A DNA stretch of 64,000 nt from V1-33 sp964523105 (lineage in GTDB: Bacteria > Verrucomicrobiota > Verrucomicrobiia > Verrucomicrobiales > V1-33): NCBI GenBank assembly GCA_964523105.1, contig CAZFZN010000006.1:62001-126000 (forward strand), read 5' to 3'. Both the position numbers and the translations under genes were made by a program. The notes beneath the pieces were generated by a model. It was given only the letters and a program-made list of their open reading frames with translations. It had not been told where the DNA came from and made no database searches. Below, piece after piece: positions 27,201 through 35,093 of the stretch. How positions within the stretch are numbered: the stretch's first letter is position 1; every line of letters starts with the position of its first letter.

Positions 27201-27697
27201 TGATCCACCGGAGTGCTCAGTTCACCGTGCTCAGTGCTCAGTGGCGTATGCTTTGGCGGAGACTGACCACTGTGCACTGACAGCTGCACACTGACCTCCG
27301 GCACGCGGGGCCGCACGGGTTTCACAAACGCCCAGTGCCCCTCGTACTTCGCACCCTCCGCGATCCACCGGCGCAGCGTTTCCTTTTGTTCCGGATTCAG
27401 CACGCGGTGCGTTTCCGCCGGCGGCATGAGATCGTCGTGATCGGTGGTGAAGATCCGTTTAATCAGTTCGCTTTCTGCAGGATTGCCAGGCACGATGGCG
27501 ACGGCGCCGCTCTTCGCCGGCTGAGTCGCGTGCTCCGCGCCATCGAGCCGGAGGCTGGCCTTGCGCGAGGAGGCATCCGGTCCGTGGCAACTGTAGCAGT
27601 TTTCCGTCAGGATCGGCCGCACGTCGCGATTGAAGCTCACGTCCGCCGCGGCGGCGGTGAGGGGCAGGAGGATCAGGGGCAGCGGCGAACGGGGCAT
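24233..27697 (-). CDS. Giant secreted PSCyt1/PSCyt2(DUF1549)/PSD1(DUF1553) cytochrome protein with discoidin-like insert
   Basis: 1154 aa. Signal peptide (LPLILLPLTAAAA); cytochrome-like domain with CYSCHGPD (about 34-38) and DLMPPAE; DUF1549 about 165-380 (DHFIRAELERHALSPAP, GERWARLWMDIARYADS, a second haem-like CAQCHSHKFDPI); a coiled segment about 400-430; a discoidin/F5-8C-like domain about 530-640 (NLARTGKASQSSTDYGGEAARGIDGN, WWEVDLGTEKPVERVVVWNRAE); and DUF1553 from about 810 to the end (NPLTARVAANRFWAALFGTGLVETEEDFG). Such proteins abound in Planctomycetes and Verrucomicrobia with polysaccharide genes. Residues about 137-163 are a repeat-derived low-complexity insert containing the GCACTGA heptamer. 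Confidence 0.92.
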   Translation of the reverse strand: MPRSPLPLILLPLTAAAADVSFNRDVRPILTENCYSCHGPDASSRKASLRLDGAEHATQPAKSGAVAIVPGNPAESELIKRIFTTDHDDLMPPAETHRVLNPEQKETLRRWIAEGAKYEGHWAFVKPVRPRVPEVSVQLSVHSGQSPPKHTPLSTEHGELSTPVDHFIRAELERHALSPAPRADKNTLARRAALDLTGLPPEPDRLAAFLADTSPDAWPRYVDRLLASPHYGERWARLWMDIARYADSAGYGSDPLRLNMWPWRDWVIRAFNDNLPYDRFTLHQIAGDLLPDATTEQIVATGFHRNTMTNTEGGTDDEEWRVAAVKDRAAVTAQAWMGLTMSCAQCHSHKFDPISQEEYYQFYALFNQTEDNDQPGEQPLLPVPSADELARMEGLKKEISALERSLNDSSPELEQELAAWEQRMKVPAEWQTLQITGMNHRYDAQPDGSVLVSPAGGDAVTYSVSTQTKLKRLTGVRLEVLPDAVLPGRGPGRSSAGNAVVSEITIAAVPVGGAAPTVRFIRVEAPGRNRFLHLAEVEATFGKENLARTGKASQSSTDYGGEAARGIDGNTSGVFDNGSVTHTRQEKDPWWEVDLGTEKPVERVVVWNRAEAGERLTNWRVLALDAKRQPLWQREVKEPPAPKFEALLDRSRSATIKRVTADFSQDGWDASKAADGKPDTGWAWAPQFGREHRAVFTFTQPLLLEDGMEIRVQIAQNFGSGHSVGRFRLGATTADSVPEELPEPIRTILAAASRTPEQKKALLDYIRPHSKTAAALHAKLEEKRKALAAVKPVAVPVMRELPPDKRRKTRFLNKGNFLDPGAEVQPGFPAAFGPLPDGSPVDRRGVVAWLFSAENPLTARVAANRFWAALFGTGLVETEEDFGMQGTYPNHPELLDWLAVEFRESGWDIKRLLKLIVTSDTYCQASAVSPAAAAKDPRNRLLSHYPRRRLDAEQVRDQALVLSGLLSRKLGGPSVYPPQPDGLWKAAFNGERTYDTSKGEDRYRRGLYTIWRRTVPYPSMATFDAPSREACTIRRTPTNTPLQAFVTLNDPVFVEAAQALARRIIREGGADTASRVNFGLQLALARPADPAAVEALVKLYESEHARYTADPEAARKLATEPLGPLPDGLNAAECGAWTAVANVLLNLDGVLMKG

Positions 27698-27856
27698 GGG
27701 GCGGTTACGGCAGGGGACCGGCTCTTGTATCGGGCATCCGGCCGTCAGTCATCCGGGATGTTCACGGCCCGCACGTCCTACGCGGGCAGGGGCGGCAGGA
27801 GACTTGCATTCGTGGCGCCGGTTTTCTATGCATCCGGCCCCACTCTCAGTCCTCCC

Positions 27857-29101
27857 ATGAAATTCCTCCGCCCGTTCCTCCGCCCGTTCCTCCTTCTTCC
27901 CATCCTCACCAGCCTTGCCGCCGCCGCCGACTGGCCGCAGTGGCGCGGCAAGAACCGCGACGATCACTCGCCCGACGCCGCAATTCTCAATCCCTGGCCG
28001 GCGGACGGTCCGAAACAGCTCTGGGTTTATAAAGAAGGCGGTCTCGGTTACTCCGGACCCTCCATCGTCAACGGACAGCTCTTTACCATGGGCGCAGATG
28101 ACGGCGCAGAGCAGGTGATTTCGCTGGATGCAAAAACCGGCGCGAAGAAGTGGGCTGTAAAACTCGACGACCGCATTTACGAAAACAACTGGGGCAATGG
28201 CCCGCGCTGCACGCCAACCGTGGACGGCGACCGCGTCTATGCGCTCTCCGGCAAAGGCATTCTCGGATGCCTGTCCATTAAGGACGGGAAGATCCTCTGG
28301 AAAGTGGATCTCATCGCCGACCTCGGCGGCAAGCTCCAGGACTGGGGTTACACCGAGTCGCCGCTCGTGGACGGCAATCAGGTCATCTGCACGCCGGGAG
28401 GTTCCAAAGGCACCATGGCGGCACTCGACAAGATGACCGGCAAGGTGCTCTGGCAGTCATCAGGAATCACCGAGAATGCCCAGTATTCCTCACCGATTCT
28501 GGTCGAGCACAGCGGCCAGCGGCAATACGTGCAACTGGTCAGCAAGAAAGTCTTTGGCATCAAGCCTGACAACGGCGACGTCCTTTGGCAGGGCGATTTT
28601 CCCGGCAGGATCGCCGTGATTCCCACGCCCATCTATGCCGACGGTCATGTCTTCGTCACTGCCGGCTACGGGATCGGCTGCCGCATGTTCAAACTCGGCG
28701 GAGAGAAGCCGGAACTGGTCTATGAACACAACAACCTCGGCAATCACCACGGCGGTGTGGTGTTGGTGAAAGGCAAGCTCTACGGCCATTCCGAAAAAGG
28801 CGGCTGGACGTGCCTCGACTTCCTCACCGGTGAGACCGTTTGGCAGGACCGTTCGCTGGGCAAAGGTTGCTGCACGTTCGTGGCCGGTCACCTCGTCTGC
28901 GTGGATGAGAGCAACGGCAACGTGGCGCTCGCCGAAGCCTCCACTGAAGGCTGGAAGGAAAAGGGCCGCTTCAAACTTGAGCCGCAAACCACGAAGCGCA
29001 AACCGCAGGGCCGCATCTGGGTGCATCCCGTCGTGCTCGACGGAAAACTCTACCTCCGGGACCAGGAACTGATCCACTGCTACGACGTTCAGGGGAAGTA
29101 A
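27857..29101 (+). CDS. Exported PQQ-like beta-propeller protein (BamB-like)
   Basis: 414 aa from the ATG before a signal peptide (MKFLRPFLRPFLLLPILTSLAAA); the open frame further up is a shadow of the PSD1 gene. Begins DWPQWRGKNRDDHSPD, the usual N-terminus of Planctomycete/Verrucomicrobial PQQ-propeller proteins, then repeats of the type VISLDAKTGAKKWAV, LSIKDGKILWKV, ALDKMTGKVLWQS, LDFLTGETVWQD. Residues for PQQ binding as in quinoprotein dehydrogenases are not evident, so a structural or carbohydrate-associated role is more likely. Divergent from the PSD1 gene. Confidence 0.88.
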   Translation: MKFLRPFLRPFLLLPILTSLAAAADWPQWRGKNRDDHSPDAAILNPWPADGPKQLWVYKEGGLGYSGPSIVNGQLFTMGADDGAEQVISLDAKTGAKKWAVKLDDRIYENNWGNGPRCTPTVDGDRVYALSGKGILGCLSIKDGKILWKVDLIADLGGKLQDWGYTESPLVDGNQVICTPGGSKGTMAALDKMTGKVLWQSSGITENAQYSSPILVEHSGQRQYVQLVSKKVFGIKPDNGDVLWQGDFPGRIAVIPTPIYADGHVFVTAGYGIGCRMFKLGGEKPELVYEHNNLGNHHGGVVLVKGKLYGHSEKGGWTCLDFLTGETVWQDRSLGKGCCTFVAGHLVCVDESNGNVALAEASTEGWKEKGRFKLEPQTTKRKPQGRIWVHPVVLDGKLYLRDQELIHCYDVQGK

Positions 29102-29130
29102 GTTTCGGGGCGCCGCCGGCTTGGCCACAG

Positions 29131-29193
29131 AGTGGTCCGCACAGTCCCCTGTGCGGTAGAGACTCAGCCGCACAGGGGACTGTGCGGACCACT
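29131..29193. repeat. REPIN-like element: 26-bp inverted repeat, each arm itself a short hairpin
   Basis: Arms 29131-29156 and 29168-29193 are perfectly complementary over 26 bases around an 11-base spacer. Each arm contains its own palindrome: CCGCACAG-TCCC-CTGTGCGG on the left and CCGCACAG-GGGA-CTGTGCGG on the right. It lies between the 3' ends of the PQQ-propeller and aldo/keto reductase genes and lacks a clean U run, so it is more likely a mobile repeat than a terminator. Confidence 0.85.
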
Positions 29194-29242
29194 TTGCATT
29201 GCTTCCGGGAGTGCGAAGTGCTGCCCGGGGTAATGGTGCCGC

Positions 29243-30361
29243 TTACTGAATCGAAGCCAGCCCCCAGCGCTCGCCGATGGCTTCGAGTTCCGGGCGCATC
29301 GCCCATTCGTCAGGGCGTTCGCTGGTGGCGTGGCGGCGGCTGGCGCCTTTGAGCATCATGCAGCCGGTGTTGTCGCCGGCCTGACGGATGAATTCGATTT
29401 CCTCTTTGGTGAACGGCGGCACTTTCGGCATCGCCGCGAGTTCTTTGATCTTGTCTTCGATGGGACGCGCGCCTTCACCGCTTTCCTGGATGAAGGTGGG
29501 AATGACGCTGGCCACGGCGGGCTGCGCGAGATTCCACAGGCTGGCGAACTGCAGCAGGGTGAGGCCGTATTTGTCGGCGATGGGCTTCATCTTTTCGATG
29601 CGCTCCCAGCCGTGCTCGACCCAGCCGGCGGGCCGCCATGTGCGGTGATCACCCTGACGGAACTGATGCCCCGGCTTCACGTCGCCGTGGAACAGCCCGC
29701 CGTAATCCACCACGCGCGTCAGCACCTTGACCCCGAATTCCTCCGCTGCCGGCAGCACGTGCTGGCCGGGCCACGGTTCGAGCGGATTGAGAATGATCAT
29801 CGCCCAGTCGATGTGTTCGCAGTATTTCTCAAAGCAGTGGCAGAGGTCGTAAGCGAAGCCATTCGCCGGACCGGGCGCGACGCCGAGCATTTTGGTGAGG
29901 CCCTGCTTCTTCAGCGCGGCCATGCCGTCCCACACGGCGTCGTGCGAATAACCGCGCTCATCCGGATTGTGCAGGAAGATCAGGTCGAAGTAGTCGGTGC
30001 GGCACCGGGCGAGGGATTTCTCCGCGGCCATCTTCAAATAATCCGCGTAGCCCTCCGGTCCGCGCAGCGAAGGCTCGGTGAAGCGCGCATAGCCTTTCGC
30101 GCCGTCGCGTGTGCCTCCGTAGATGTCATGACCGATGGTGCCGACGAGGCAGTAGGTGCTGCGGTCGTAACCGGCCAGCGCTTCGCCGAGCATTTCATCC
30201 GCGCGGCCCGCGCCATAGACGTCGGCGGTGACAAACGTGCGGAAGCCGCAGTCGTAAGCGAGGCGGATGGCGTCGGCGAAGCGGTGTTCGTCGAGCTGTT
30301 CTCCAAAGTGCATGAAGCGTCCGCCGCTCCAGGTTCCGTAGGCGATTTGAGTGAGGTCCAT
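29243..30361 (-). CDS. Aldo/keto reductase family oxidoreductase
   Basis: 372 aa from ATG 30361; 24 further codons are open but fall outside the family alignment. Aldo/keto reductase TIM barrel: IAYGTWSGGRFMHFG, AIRLAYDCGFRTFVTADVYGAGRADEMLGEAL (Asp and Tyr of the catalytic set), KSLARCRTDYFDLIFLHNPDE, LTLLQFASLWNLAQPAVASVIP (NADPH-binding end). The C-terminal 60 residues (EIEFIRQAGDNTGCMMLKGASRRH) are typical of AKR proteins in this phylum. Likely a sugar or polyol oxidoreductase. Possibly divergent with the Ldh-type gene at 30525. Confidence 0.9.
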   Translation of the reverse strand: MDLTQIAYGTWSGGRFMHFGEQLDEHRFADAIRLAYDCGFRTFVTADVYGAGRADEMLGEALAGYDRSTYCLVGTIGHDIYGGTRDGAKGYARFTEPSLRGPEGYADYLKMAAEKSLARCRTDYFDLIFLHNPDERGYSHDAVWDGMAALKKQGLTKMLGVAPGPANGFAYDLCHCFEKYCEHIDWAMIILNPLEPWPGQHVLPAAEEFGVKVLTRVVDYGGLFHGDVKPGHQFRQGDHRTWRPAGWVEHGWERIEKMKPIADKYGLTLLQFASLWNLAQPAVASVIPTFIQESGEGARPIEDKIKELAAMPKVPPFTKEEIEFIRQAGDNTGCMMLKGASRRHATSERPDEWAMRPELEAIGERWGLASIQ

Positions 30362-30524
30362 GAGGGTATCTGAATTCCCGTTACGCCGGGAGCAAACGGG
30401 AACGTGCTGCGGATTTTGAGCTTCGCTGCGCAATTCTCGACCGGGACGGGAGTTTTGCCGGGACGCTTCCGGCGCGGGGCGGACTGGGGCTTGCAGACCC
30501 GGCCCGCCGCACCAGGTAGCGGGT

Positions 30525-31613
30525 ATGTCCGAACCGTTTTACATTGTCCCGCACCCGTTGCATCACGAACTGATCGCCGCCGCCTACCGTCATCGCGGCT
30601 ACACGGCGGAGGAGGCGCAGGATGCCGCGCGGTTCTGCGACATGGCGAGCACTCACGGCATCCGCACGCACAACGGCATCAAGGCGCTGCATCTCGACGA
30701 GCATTTCGGAAGCAGGGCCGGCGGCTGTGTCCCGGGGGCGAAGATCGAGGAAGTGCCGTCGCGGTTCGAGGCGTCGAAAATCTGGAACGCAAACCGCAAG
30801 CTCGGCCAGAGCACGGCGTTTGCGGCGATGGAGGAGGCGATCCGCCTGGCGGACCGGCATGGCATCGGGCAGGTGAGTGTGGACAACGCTTTTCACTATC
30901 TCTGGGGCGGCGGCTATGTGATGGACGCGGCGAAGCGGGGCTACATTGCCTACACCAACTGCACGGCAGCGCTGGCGGAAGTGGTGCCGTTTGGCGGGAA
31001 ATTCCCCACGCTCGGCACGAATCCTCACAGCTGGGGATTTCCCACGCAGGACGCGATTGGCTATCCGGTGGTGATCGACTGGGCCACGAGCACCGTGGCC
31101 ATGGGCCGCGTGCAGCAGTTGAAACGCGAGGGCAAACCGCTCCCTCCCGCCGCGGCGGTGGATCAAGACGGCAATCCGACGACCGATCCCAACGCCGTGG
31201 CCGCCCTCGTGCCTTTTGGCGCGCACAAGGGATACGGTCTCGCGCTCATCAATGAAATCGTGGCCGCTCTCATCGGCGGCTCGCTGCCCACGCTGCGCAG
31301 CCGTCAGGCTCCGGAGGGGGAGAAGCGCACCTGCTGCTTCTATTTCCAGGTCATTCACCCCGACGCCATGAGCAGCGGACTCTTCGCCAAAGGGCGCAAT
31401 CAGAAGGAAAACCTGAAGGCCGTGCTCGCGGACATTTTCGGCCACGGCAATGAAAACTGCACCCTGCCCGGGCAGCCGGAGGCCAGCGCCGCCGCGGCCA
31501 CTGCCAGGGCCGGCGGACTGCTGTTCTCCGCCGCCGAGATTGCGGAATTCAATGCGCTGGCAGCCGAATGCGGCCTGCCGGAATGGCAGCTGGATTCGTT
31601 CACCAAAGCCTGA
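30525..31613 (+). CDS. Ldh family (malate/L-lactate/ureidoglycolate dehydrogenase-like) oxidoreductase
   Basis: 362 aa. The Ldh_2 fold is recognised by DMASTHGIRTHNGIK (the usual SHG catalytic-region motif), WGGGYVMDAAKRGYIAYTNCTA, FGTNP-like LGTNPHSWGFP, PVVIDWATSTVAMGRV and VPFGAHKGYGLALINEI. These NAD(P)H enzymes reduce 2-oxoacids or oxidise 2-hydroxyacids. The start is ATG 30525. Thirty bases downstream is the DUF1080 gene; with the aldo/keto reductase nearby, a carbohydrate catabolic cluster is plausible. Confidence 0.88.
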   Translation: MSEPFYIVPHPLHHELIAAAYRHRGYTAEEAQDAARFCDMASTHGIRTHNGIKALHLDEHFGSRAGGCVPGAKIEEVPSRFEASKIWNANRKLGQSTAFAAMEEAIRLADRHGIGQVSVDNAFHYLWGGGYVMDAAKRGYIAYTNCTAALAEVVPFGGKFPTLGTNPHSWGFPTQDAIGYPVVIDWATSTVAMGRVQQLKREGKPLPPAAAVDQDGNPTTDPNAVAALVPFGAHKGYGLALINEIVAALIGGSLPTLRSRQAPEGEKRTCCFYFQVIHPDAMSSGLFAKGRNQKENLKAVLADIFGHGNENCTLPGQPEASAAAATARAGGLLFSAAEIAEFNALAAECGLPEWQLDSFTKA

Positions 31614-31643
31614 CATTTCTGATACCCCAACCCGCTGCACGCC

Positions 31644-32279
31644 ATGAAACTGCTCTTCCTCTTCGCCGCCACCGCCGCTCTCGCCGGCGACCCTGTTTCC
31701 CTGCAATCACTCGATCAGTGGACCACCGCTGACGGGAAGCCCGCGCCGGCCGGCTGGGTCATGGAAAAGGACGGATCGCTGCACCGCACGGGCAGGGCGG
31801 GGGACCTCTATTCGGCGAAGGAATACGGGGACTTCGAGTTCTCGTGGGAATGGAAAATCGCGCCCGGCGGCAACAGCGGCGTCAAGTACCGGGTGACCGC
31901 CTATGAGAAGAAGGGACGGCTCGGGCCGGAGTATCAGCTGCTGGATGACAATAAACATGCCGACGCCAAGGTCGGGGCACACCGCCAGTCGGCGGCGCTG
32001 TACGATTTGCTGCCGCCGGACGCCGCCGCCAAGAAACTCAATCCGCCCGGGGAGTGGAACACTTCCAAAATCGTCGTCCGCGGGACAAAGCTGGAGCACT
32101 GGCTCAATGGAGCGAAAGTCGTGGAAGTGGACACCGCGTCGGAAGCATGGAAGGCCGCTCACGCGAAGAGCAAATTCAAGAACGTGACTGATTTCGCGCA
32201 AAATCCGAAAGGCCACCTGCTGCTGCAGGATCACGGCGATGAAATCTGGTTCCGGAACCTCGCCATCCGGGAACTCTAG
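31644..32279 (+). CDS. DUF1080 (3-keto-disaccharide hydrolase-like) secreted protein
   Basis: 211 aa. Signal peptide (MKLLFLFAATAALAG) then one DUF1080 concanavalin-like domain: SLHRTGRAGDLYSAKEYGDFEFSWEWKIAPGGNSGVKYRV, LGPEYQLLDDNKH, GEWNTSKIVVRGTKLEHWLNGAKVVEVD, GHLLLQDHGDEIWFRNLAIREL. The Glu/Asp residues and the HLLLQDHGD motif are intact. Members hydrolyse 3-keto-glycosides made by glycoside 3-dehydrogenases; the oxidoreductases next door would fit such a pathway. A REPIN-like element follows the stop. Confidence 0.93.
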   Translation: MKLLFLFAATAALAGDPVSLQSLDQWTTADGKPAPAGWVMEKDGSLHRTGRAGDLYSAKEYGDFEFSWEWKIAPGGNSGVKYRVTAYEKKGRLGPEYQLLDDNKHADAKVGAHRQSAALYDLLPPDAAAKKLNPPGEWNTSKIVVRGTKLEHWLNGAKVVEVDTASEAWKAAHAKSKFKNVTDFAQNPKGHLLLQDHGDEIWFRNLAIREL

Positions 32280-32310
32280 CCGCTCGTGTCAGAGAAGTTG
32301 CCGGGCAGGC

Positions 32311-32382
32311 CGGAGCGCGGAGTTGCACTCCGCCAAGGGCTTCTGCTCAGGCAGCCGGGGCGGAGTGCAACTCCGCGCTCCG
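32311..32382. repeat. REPIN-like element: 24-bp inverted repeat with nested palindromes
   Basis: Arms 32311-32334 and 32359-32382 are perfect reverse complements around a 24-base spacer. The left arm contains GCGGAGT-TGC-ACTCCGC and the right GCGGAGT-GCA-ACTCCGC. It lies between the convergent DUF1080 and FG-GAP/ASPIC genes. Same two-hairpin design as the element at 29131, but unrelated sequence. Confidence 0.85.
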
Positions 32383-32438
32383 CTGCAGGCACCCGGCACG
32401 TTGACTGAAACGAACCACTAGCCGCAGGGATTCACAAG

Positions 32439-33164
32439 TCAGGGCGATGCCGGCGGCTCTGTAATGCGCCAGCGGGCGCGCGACGCACCGGTGCCGTCCG
32501 GCGAGTCGGCAGGGTCCTCATAAAAAGTTAGCAGAGTGCCCGCAGTGACGTGTTCCACGGACGAAGATTTTCCGGAGGGCCAGCGCACCGTGATTTTGGG
32601 AATCTCCGCAAGCGCCCCGGTGCCCAGCATCATCACGGCACTGTGCTGCGCCGCGAATCCGTCGCCGCAGCGGTGCTCGCGCGTTTGGGTGAACGCGCCG
32701 CACTCGGCGGCAATCACAGCGCCGTAGCCGTCGCGGCAGGCCATGGTGGAGGCGGCGGCGCTTTTGTTTCCGCCGGCGAACCGGATCGCCACCACGCCGC
32801 CTTTGAGTCCGGCGGCGGGCATGGTGTTGCGGTAGAGCGTGAAGAGCGGCGCGTTGGCATTCACGAGCGCCACGTCCTGCCAGCCGTCGCGGTCGTAGTC
32901 GAGCAGTGCCCAGCCGCGGCTGTCGGCGGGGGTGTCGAGACCGGAGAGCGCGGAGTGATCGGTGAACGACTTGCCGCCGCGGTTGGCGAAGTAGTGATTG
33001 CGCTCCTTGCCGCTGAGCGAGTGGACCACGGTTTTGCCGTCGCGGATTTCCACACCGGCGAGTCGGGCATCGATTCCCGGGGTGAGTCCGGAACTGCTGC
33101 TGCGGCGGCGCCATGCCTCGGAAAGACGGAAGCTGCGGCGGGAAAGTCCGGCATCGGCGCGCAC
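32439..33164 (-). CDS. C-terminal part (ASPIC/UnbV domain) of the FG-GAP protein, downstream of an in-frame UGA
   Basis: This frame is the direct in-phase continuation of the 33186-35093 gene: only a UGA at 33188-33186 separates them, and the residues between (SNLWRTVVRADAG) are open. It starts with a linker, then FG-GAP-like strands (WALLDYDRDGWQDVALVNANAP) and an ASPIC/UnbV domain near the C-terminus (GYGAVIAAECGAFTQTREHRCGDGFAAQHSAVMMLGTG, ITVRWPSGKSSSVEHV). On its own it has no signal peptide or plausible start (a GTG at 33164 at best). I read it as the C-terminal quarter of one 884-aa protein. Confidence 0.8.
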   Translation of the reverse strand: MRADAGLSRRSFRLSEAWRRRSSSSGLTPGIDARLAGVEIRDGKTVVHSLSGKERNHYFANRGGKSFTDHSALSGLDTPADSRGWALLDYDRDGWQDVALVNANAPLFTLYRNTMPAAGLKGGVVAIRFAGGNKSAAASTMACRDGYGAVIAAECGAFTQTREHRCGDGFAAQHSAVMMLGTGALAEIPKITVRWPSGKSSSVEHVTAGTLLTFYEDPADSPDGTGASRARWRITEPPASP

Positions 33165-33188
33165 AACTGTGCGCCAGAGATTGCTTCA
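33159..33188 (-). promoter_or_regulatory. In-frame UGA with candidate bSECIS hairpin in the FG-GAP/ASPIC gene
   Basis: UGA at 33188-33186. Seventeen bases downstream begins the 4-base loop AGTT of a perfect 6-bp hairpin, GCGCAC-AGTT-GTGCGC (33174-33159). The distance and the G in the first two loop bases satisfy the bacterial SECIS rules as I recall them, and the loop resembles that of the selD hairpin. Such a short stem can also occur by chance in GC-rich coding DNA. Confidence 0.45.
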
Positions 33189-35093
33189 CAAGTCGAGTTC
33201 GGAGGACAGCTCCTTCGGCGCCGTGAAGTAGCCGCTGAGCACGTAGAGGTCGAGCCAGCCGTCGTTGTCGAAATCCGCGAACTTGCCGCCCCACGACCAC
33301 CCGGCTTTCATCACGGTCATGGCGGGCGGTTCCATGCCGGCAACCTGACGGAACTTTCCGCCGGCTTCGTGGTGATAGAGCCAGTTGCCCTGCGCGGATT
33401 CGATGAAGTCGTGGTCCAGTCCCGGGACGGCGGCGGTGATGCGGCGGCCGGCTTTGCTGTACATGTTGGACACGTAGAGGTCGTCGCGTCCGTCATTGTC
33501 GTAGTCGCCCCAGCTCGCCCCCATGGCGAATCCATAGTCCGTCGTGCCCGCCTCTTTCGTGACATCGGTGAATCCCGCCGGGCCGTCGTTGCGCAGAAGG
33601 TTGTCCGGCGCCCAGTCGTTGGCGAGGTAGAGATCGGGATCGCCGTCGCGGTCGTAGTCCCCCCATGTCGCCTGGAGGGTATTGCGCCAGACGGCGGCGG
33701 TTTTGTTTTCCGGCGCCCGCTCGAAAACGCCGCCCCCTCGATTCACAAGGAGCATGTTCGGAGGTCCGACCTGGTCGAGCAAATTGGGGAACGCCCCGTC
33801 GGGTGCGAGGGCGCGCTCAGCCTTGAGACGCCGGCGGTATTCCTGCGCCTGATCCGGCGGCAGGAATTCATCCATCCAGTCGAAGTCATCCGTGCCCACG
33901 GCGGCGACGCCACCTCCGGGGGCGGATTGCGGCGGCGCGGCGGCGCGATAGGTGCAGACATACACGTCGAGCAGGCCGTCTTTGTTGTAATCGGCGGCGC
34001 TCATGGAAACGACGGCCATGGGCGACCACGGTGGGGCCTTGTGCTGCACGAAGGTGCCCCCGCGGTTCTCAAGGTAGGCGGTTTTGAGCAAACTGCGCCC
34101 GAGCAGGGCGTCCTGGTCGCCGTCGTTGTCGAAGTCGGCGAAAAGGGTGCACGTGGTGTGCCCTGGCAGGGCGAGACCGTATTTTGCGGACTCCTCGGCG
34201 AACGTGCCGTCGCCTTTGTTCACCAGGAGCATGTTGTGGCCGATGCGCACGGTGATGTAGATGTCGTCCCAGCCGTCCCCGTTGATGTCGGCCACCGAGA
34301 CGCCGGGCTTGTGGTTGGCGGAGATGGTGGAGAAATAGGGATGCGGCGGATTCTTCTGGCCCTCTTGATAATAGCGGATCGCAGCCGCCTCGTTGTCGCT
34401 GCTGCGAAGGAGTGCCGCGTCCGCTTCGCTGACCGCCTGACTGATGGCTTCCGTGAAGAGGCGTTCCCGACTGGTGGCGAACTGGAGGTCGCGGGTGTGC
34501 CATGCCGTGAGCTGCCATGCGCCGCCCGCAGCCTTCCATTCAAGGTCCATGTGGCCGTTGAAACTGCTCCACGTCTGGTCCTTCATGCGCGCGAGCCCTT
34601 CGAAACCGGCCCGGGCGTGATATCGGGATTCGTCGCCGTCCGGGTGGACGCCCTTGATGAGATACACTTTGGCATGGGAGAACCACTCGACTTTCCCGAT
34701 GATGGACTCCCAGATTTTGAGCGCCGCGCCGCTGCGGTTCTCTGTGGTGGGGGCCACCGGCCAGTCGCGAAACACAAGGTCGGCCGGCGCGGATGCTGGA
34801 GCCGGTCCGGCGTCCGTTACCTGCACTCCGGCGGGAGCAAAAAGATCGCGGCTCTTCTCCCCGGGAAGATTGAAGTCCATGAGGTCCGCGGAGAGACGGG
34901 CCATCGCCGGGGAGAGCGACAGATAGGTCTCCTCCGCCATCACCAGCGCCGCGATGACGTCCTCATCGTTCTTCTCCGTCGCTTCCGCCCTCCAGCGCGT
35001 GGTTCCCCAGTAAATCAACCCGCCGGCAAGGAGCAGCGCGGCGAGGATCAGCGGCCAGCGGGGGCGGCGCAATGTCGTGGAGGGTGCGGACAT
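33186..35093 (-). CDS. FG-GAP/VCBS repeat protein with N-terminal membrane anchor; possible selenoprotein when joined to the downstream ASPIC domain
   Basis: 635 aa to the UGA. ATG 35093 precedes an anchor or signal helix (WPLILAALLLAGGLIYWGTT). A globular region (about 40-230) is followed by FG-GAP/VCBS calcium-binding blades with repeated D-x-(N/D)-x-DG signatures: VADINGDGWDD, FADFDNDGDQD, AADYNKDGLLD, WGDYDRDGDPD, WGDYDNDGRDD and FADFDNDGWLD, consistent with a seven-bladed integrin-like propeller. The frame ends SSELDL-UGA and continues in phase into the ASPIC domain at 32439-33164. Reading through gives 884 aa, the usual FG-GAP plus ASPIC architecture of CRTAC1-like proteins. Either the UGA encodes Sec or this is a recent nonsense mutation. 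Confidence 0.85.
   Translation of the reverse strand: MSAPSTTLRRPRWPLILAALLLAGGLIYWGTTRWRAEATEKNDEDVIAALVMAEETYLSLSPAMARLSADLMDFNLPGEKSRDLFAPAGVQVTDAGPAPASAPADLVFRDWPVAPTTENRSGAALKIWESIIGKVEWFSHAKVYLIKGVHPDGDESRYHARAGFEGLARMKDQTWSSFNGHMDLEWKAAGGAWQLTAWHTRDLQFATSRERLFTEAISQAVSEADAALLRSSDNEAAAIRYYQEGQKNPPHPYFSTISANHKPGVSVADINGDGWDDIYITVRIGHNMLLVNKGDGTFAEESAKYGLALPGHTTCTLFADFDNDGDQDALLGRSLLKTAYLENRGGTFVQHKAPPWSPMAVVSMSAADYNKDGLLDVYVCTYRAAAPPQSAPGGGVAAVGTDDFDWMDEFLPPDQAQEYRRRLKAERALAPDGAFPNLLDQVGPPNMLLVNRGGGVFERAPENKTAAVWRNTLQATWGDYDRDGDPDLYLANDWAPDNLLRNDGPAGFTDVTKEAGTTDYGFAMGASWGDYDNDGRDDLYVSNMYSKAGRRITAAVPGLDHDFIESAQGNWLYHHEAGGKFRQVAGMEPPAMTVMKAGWSWGGKFADFDNDGWLDLYVLSGYFTAPKELSSELDL

Noticed and set aside
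25025..27280. 751-codon open frame opposite the PSD1 gene
   Set aside because: Shadow frame; the minus strand carries PSCyt1, DUF1549, discoidin-like and DUF1553 motifs.
29131..29193. Rho-independent terminator of the PQQ or aldo/keto reductase gene
   Set aside because: The stem is very long, has nested palindromes and no U run; it matches the REPIN-like design of other elements in the window.
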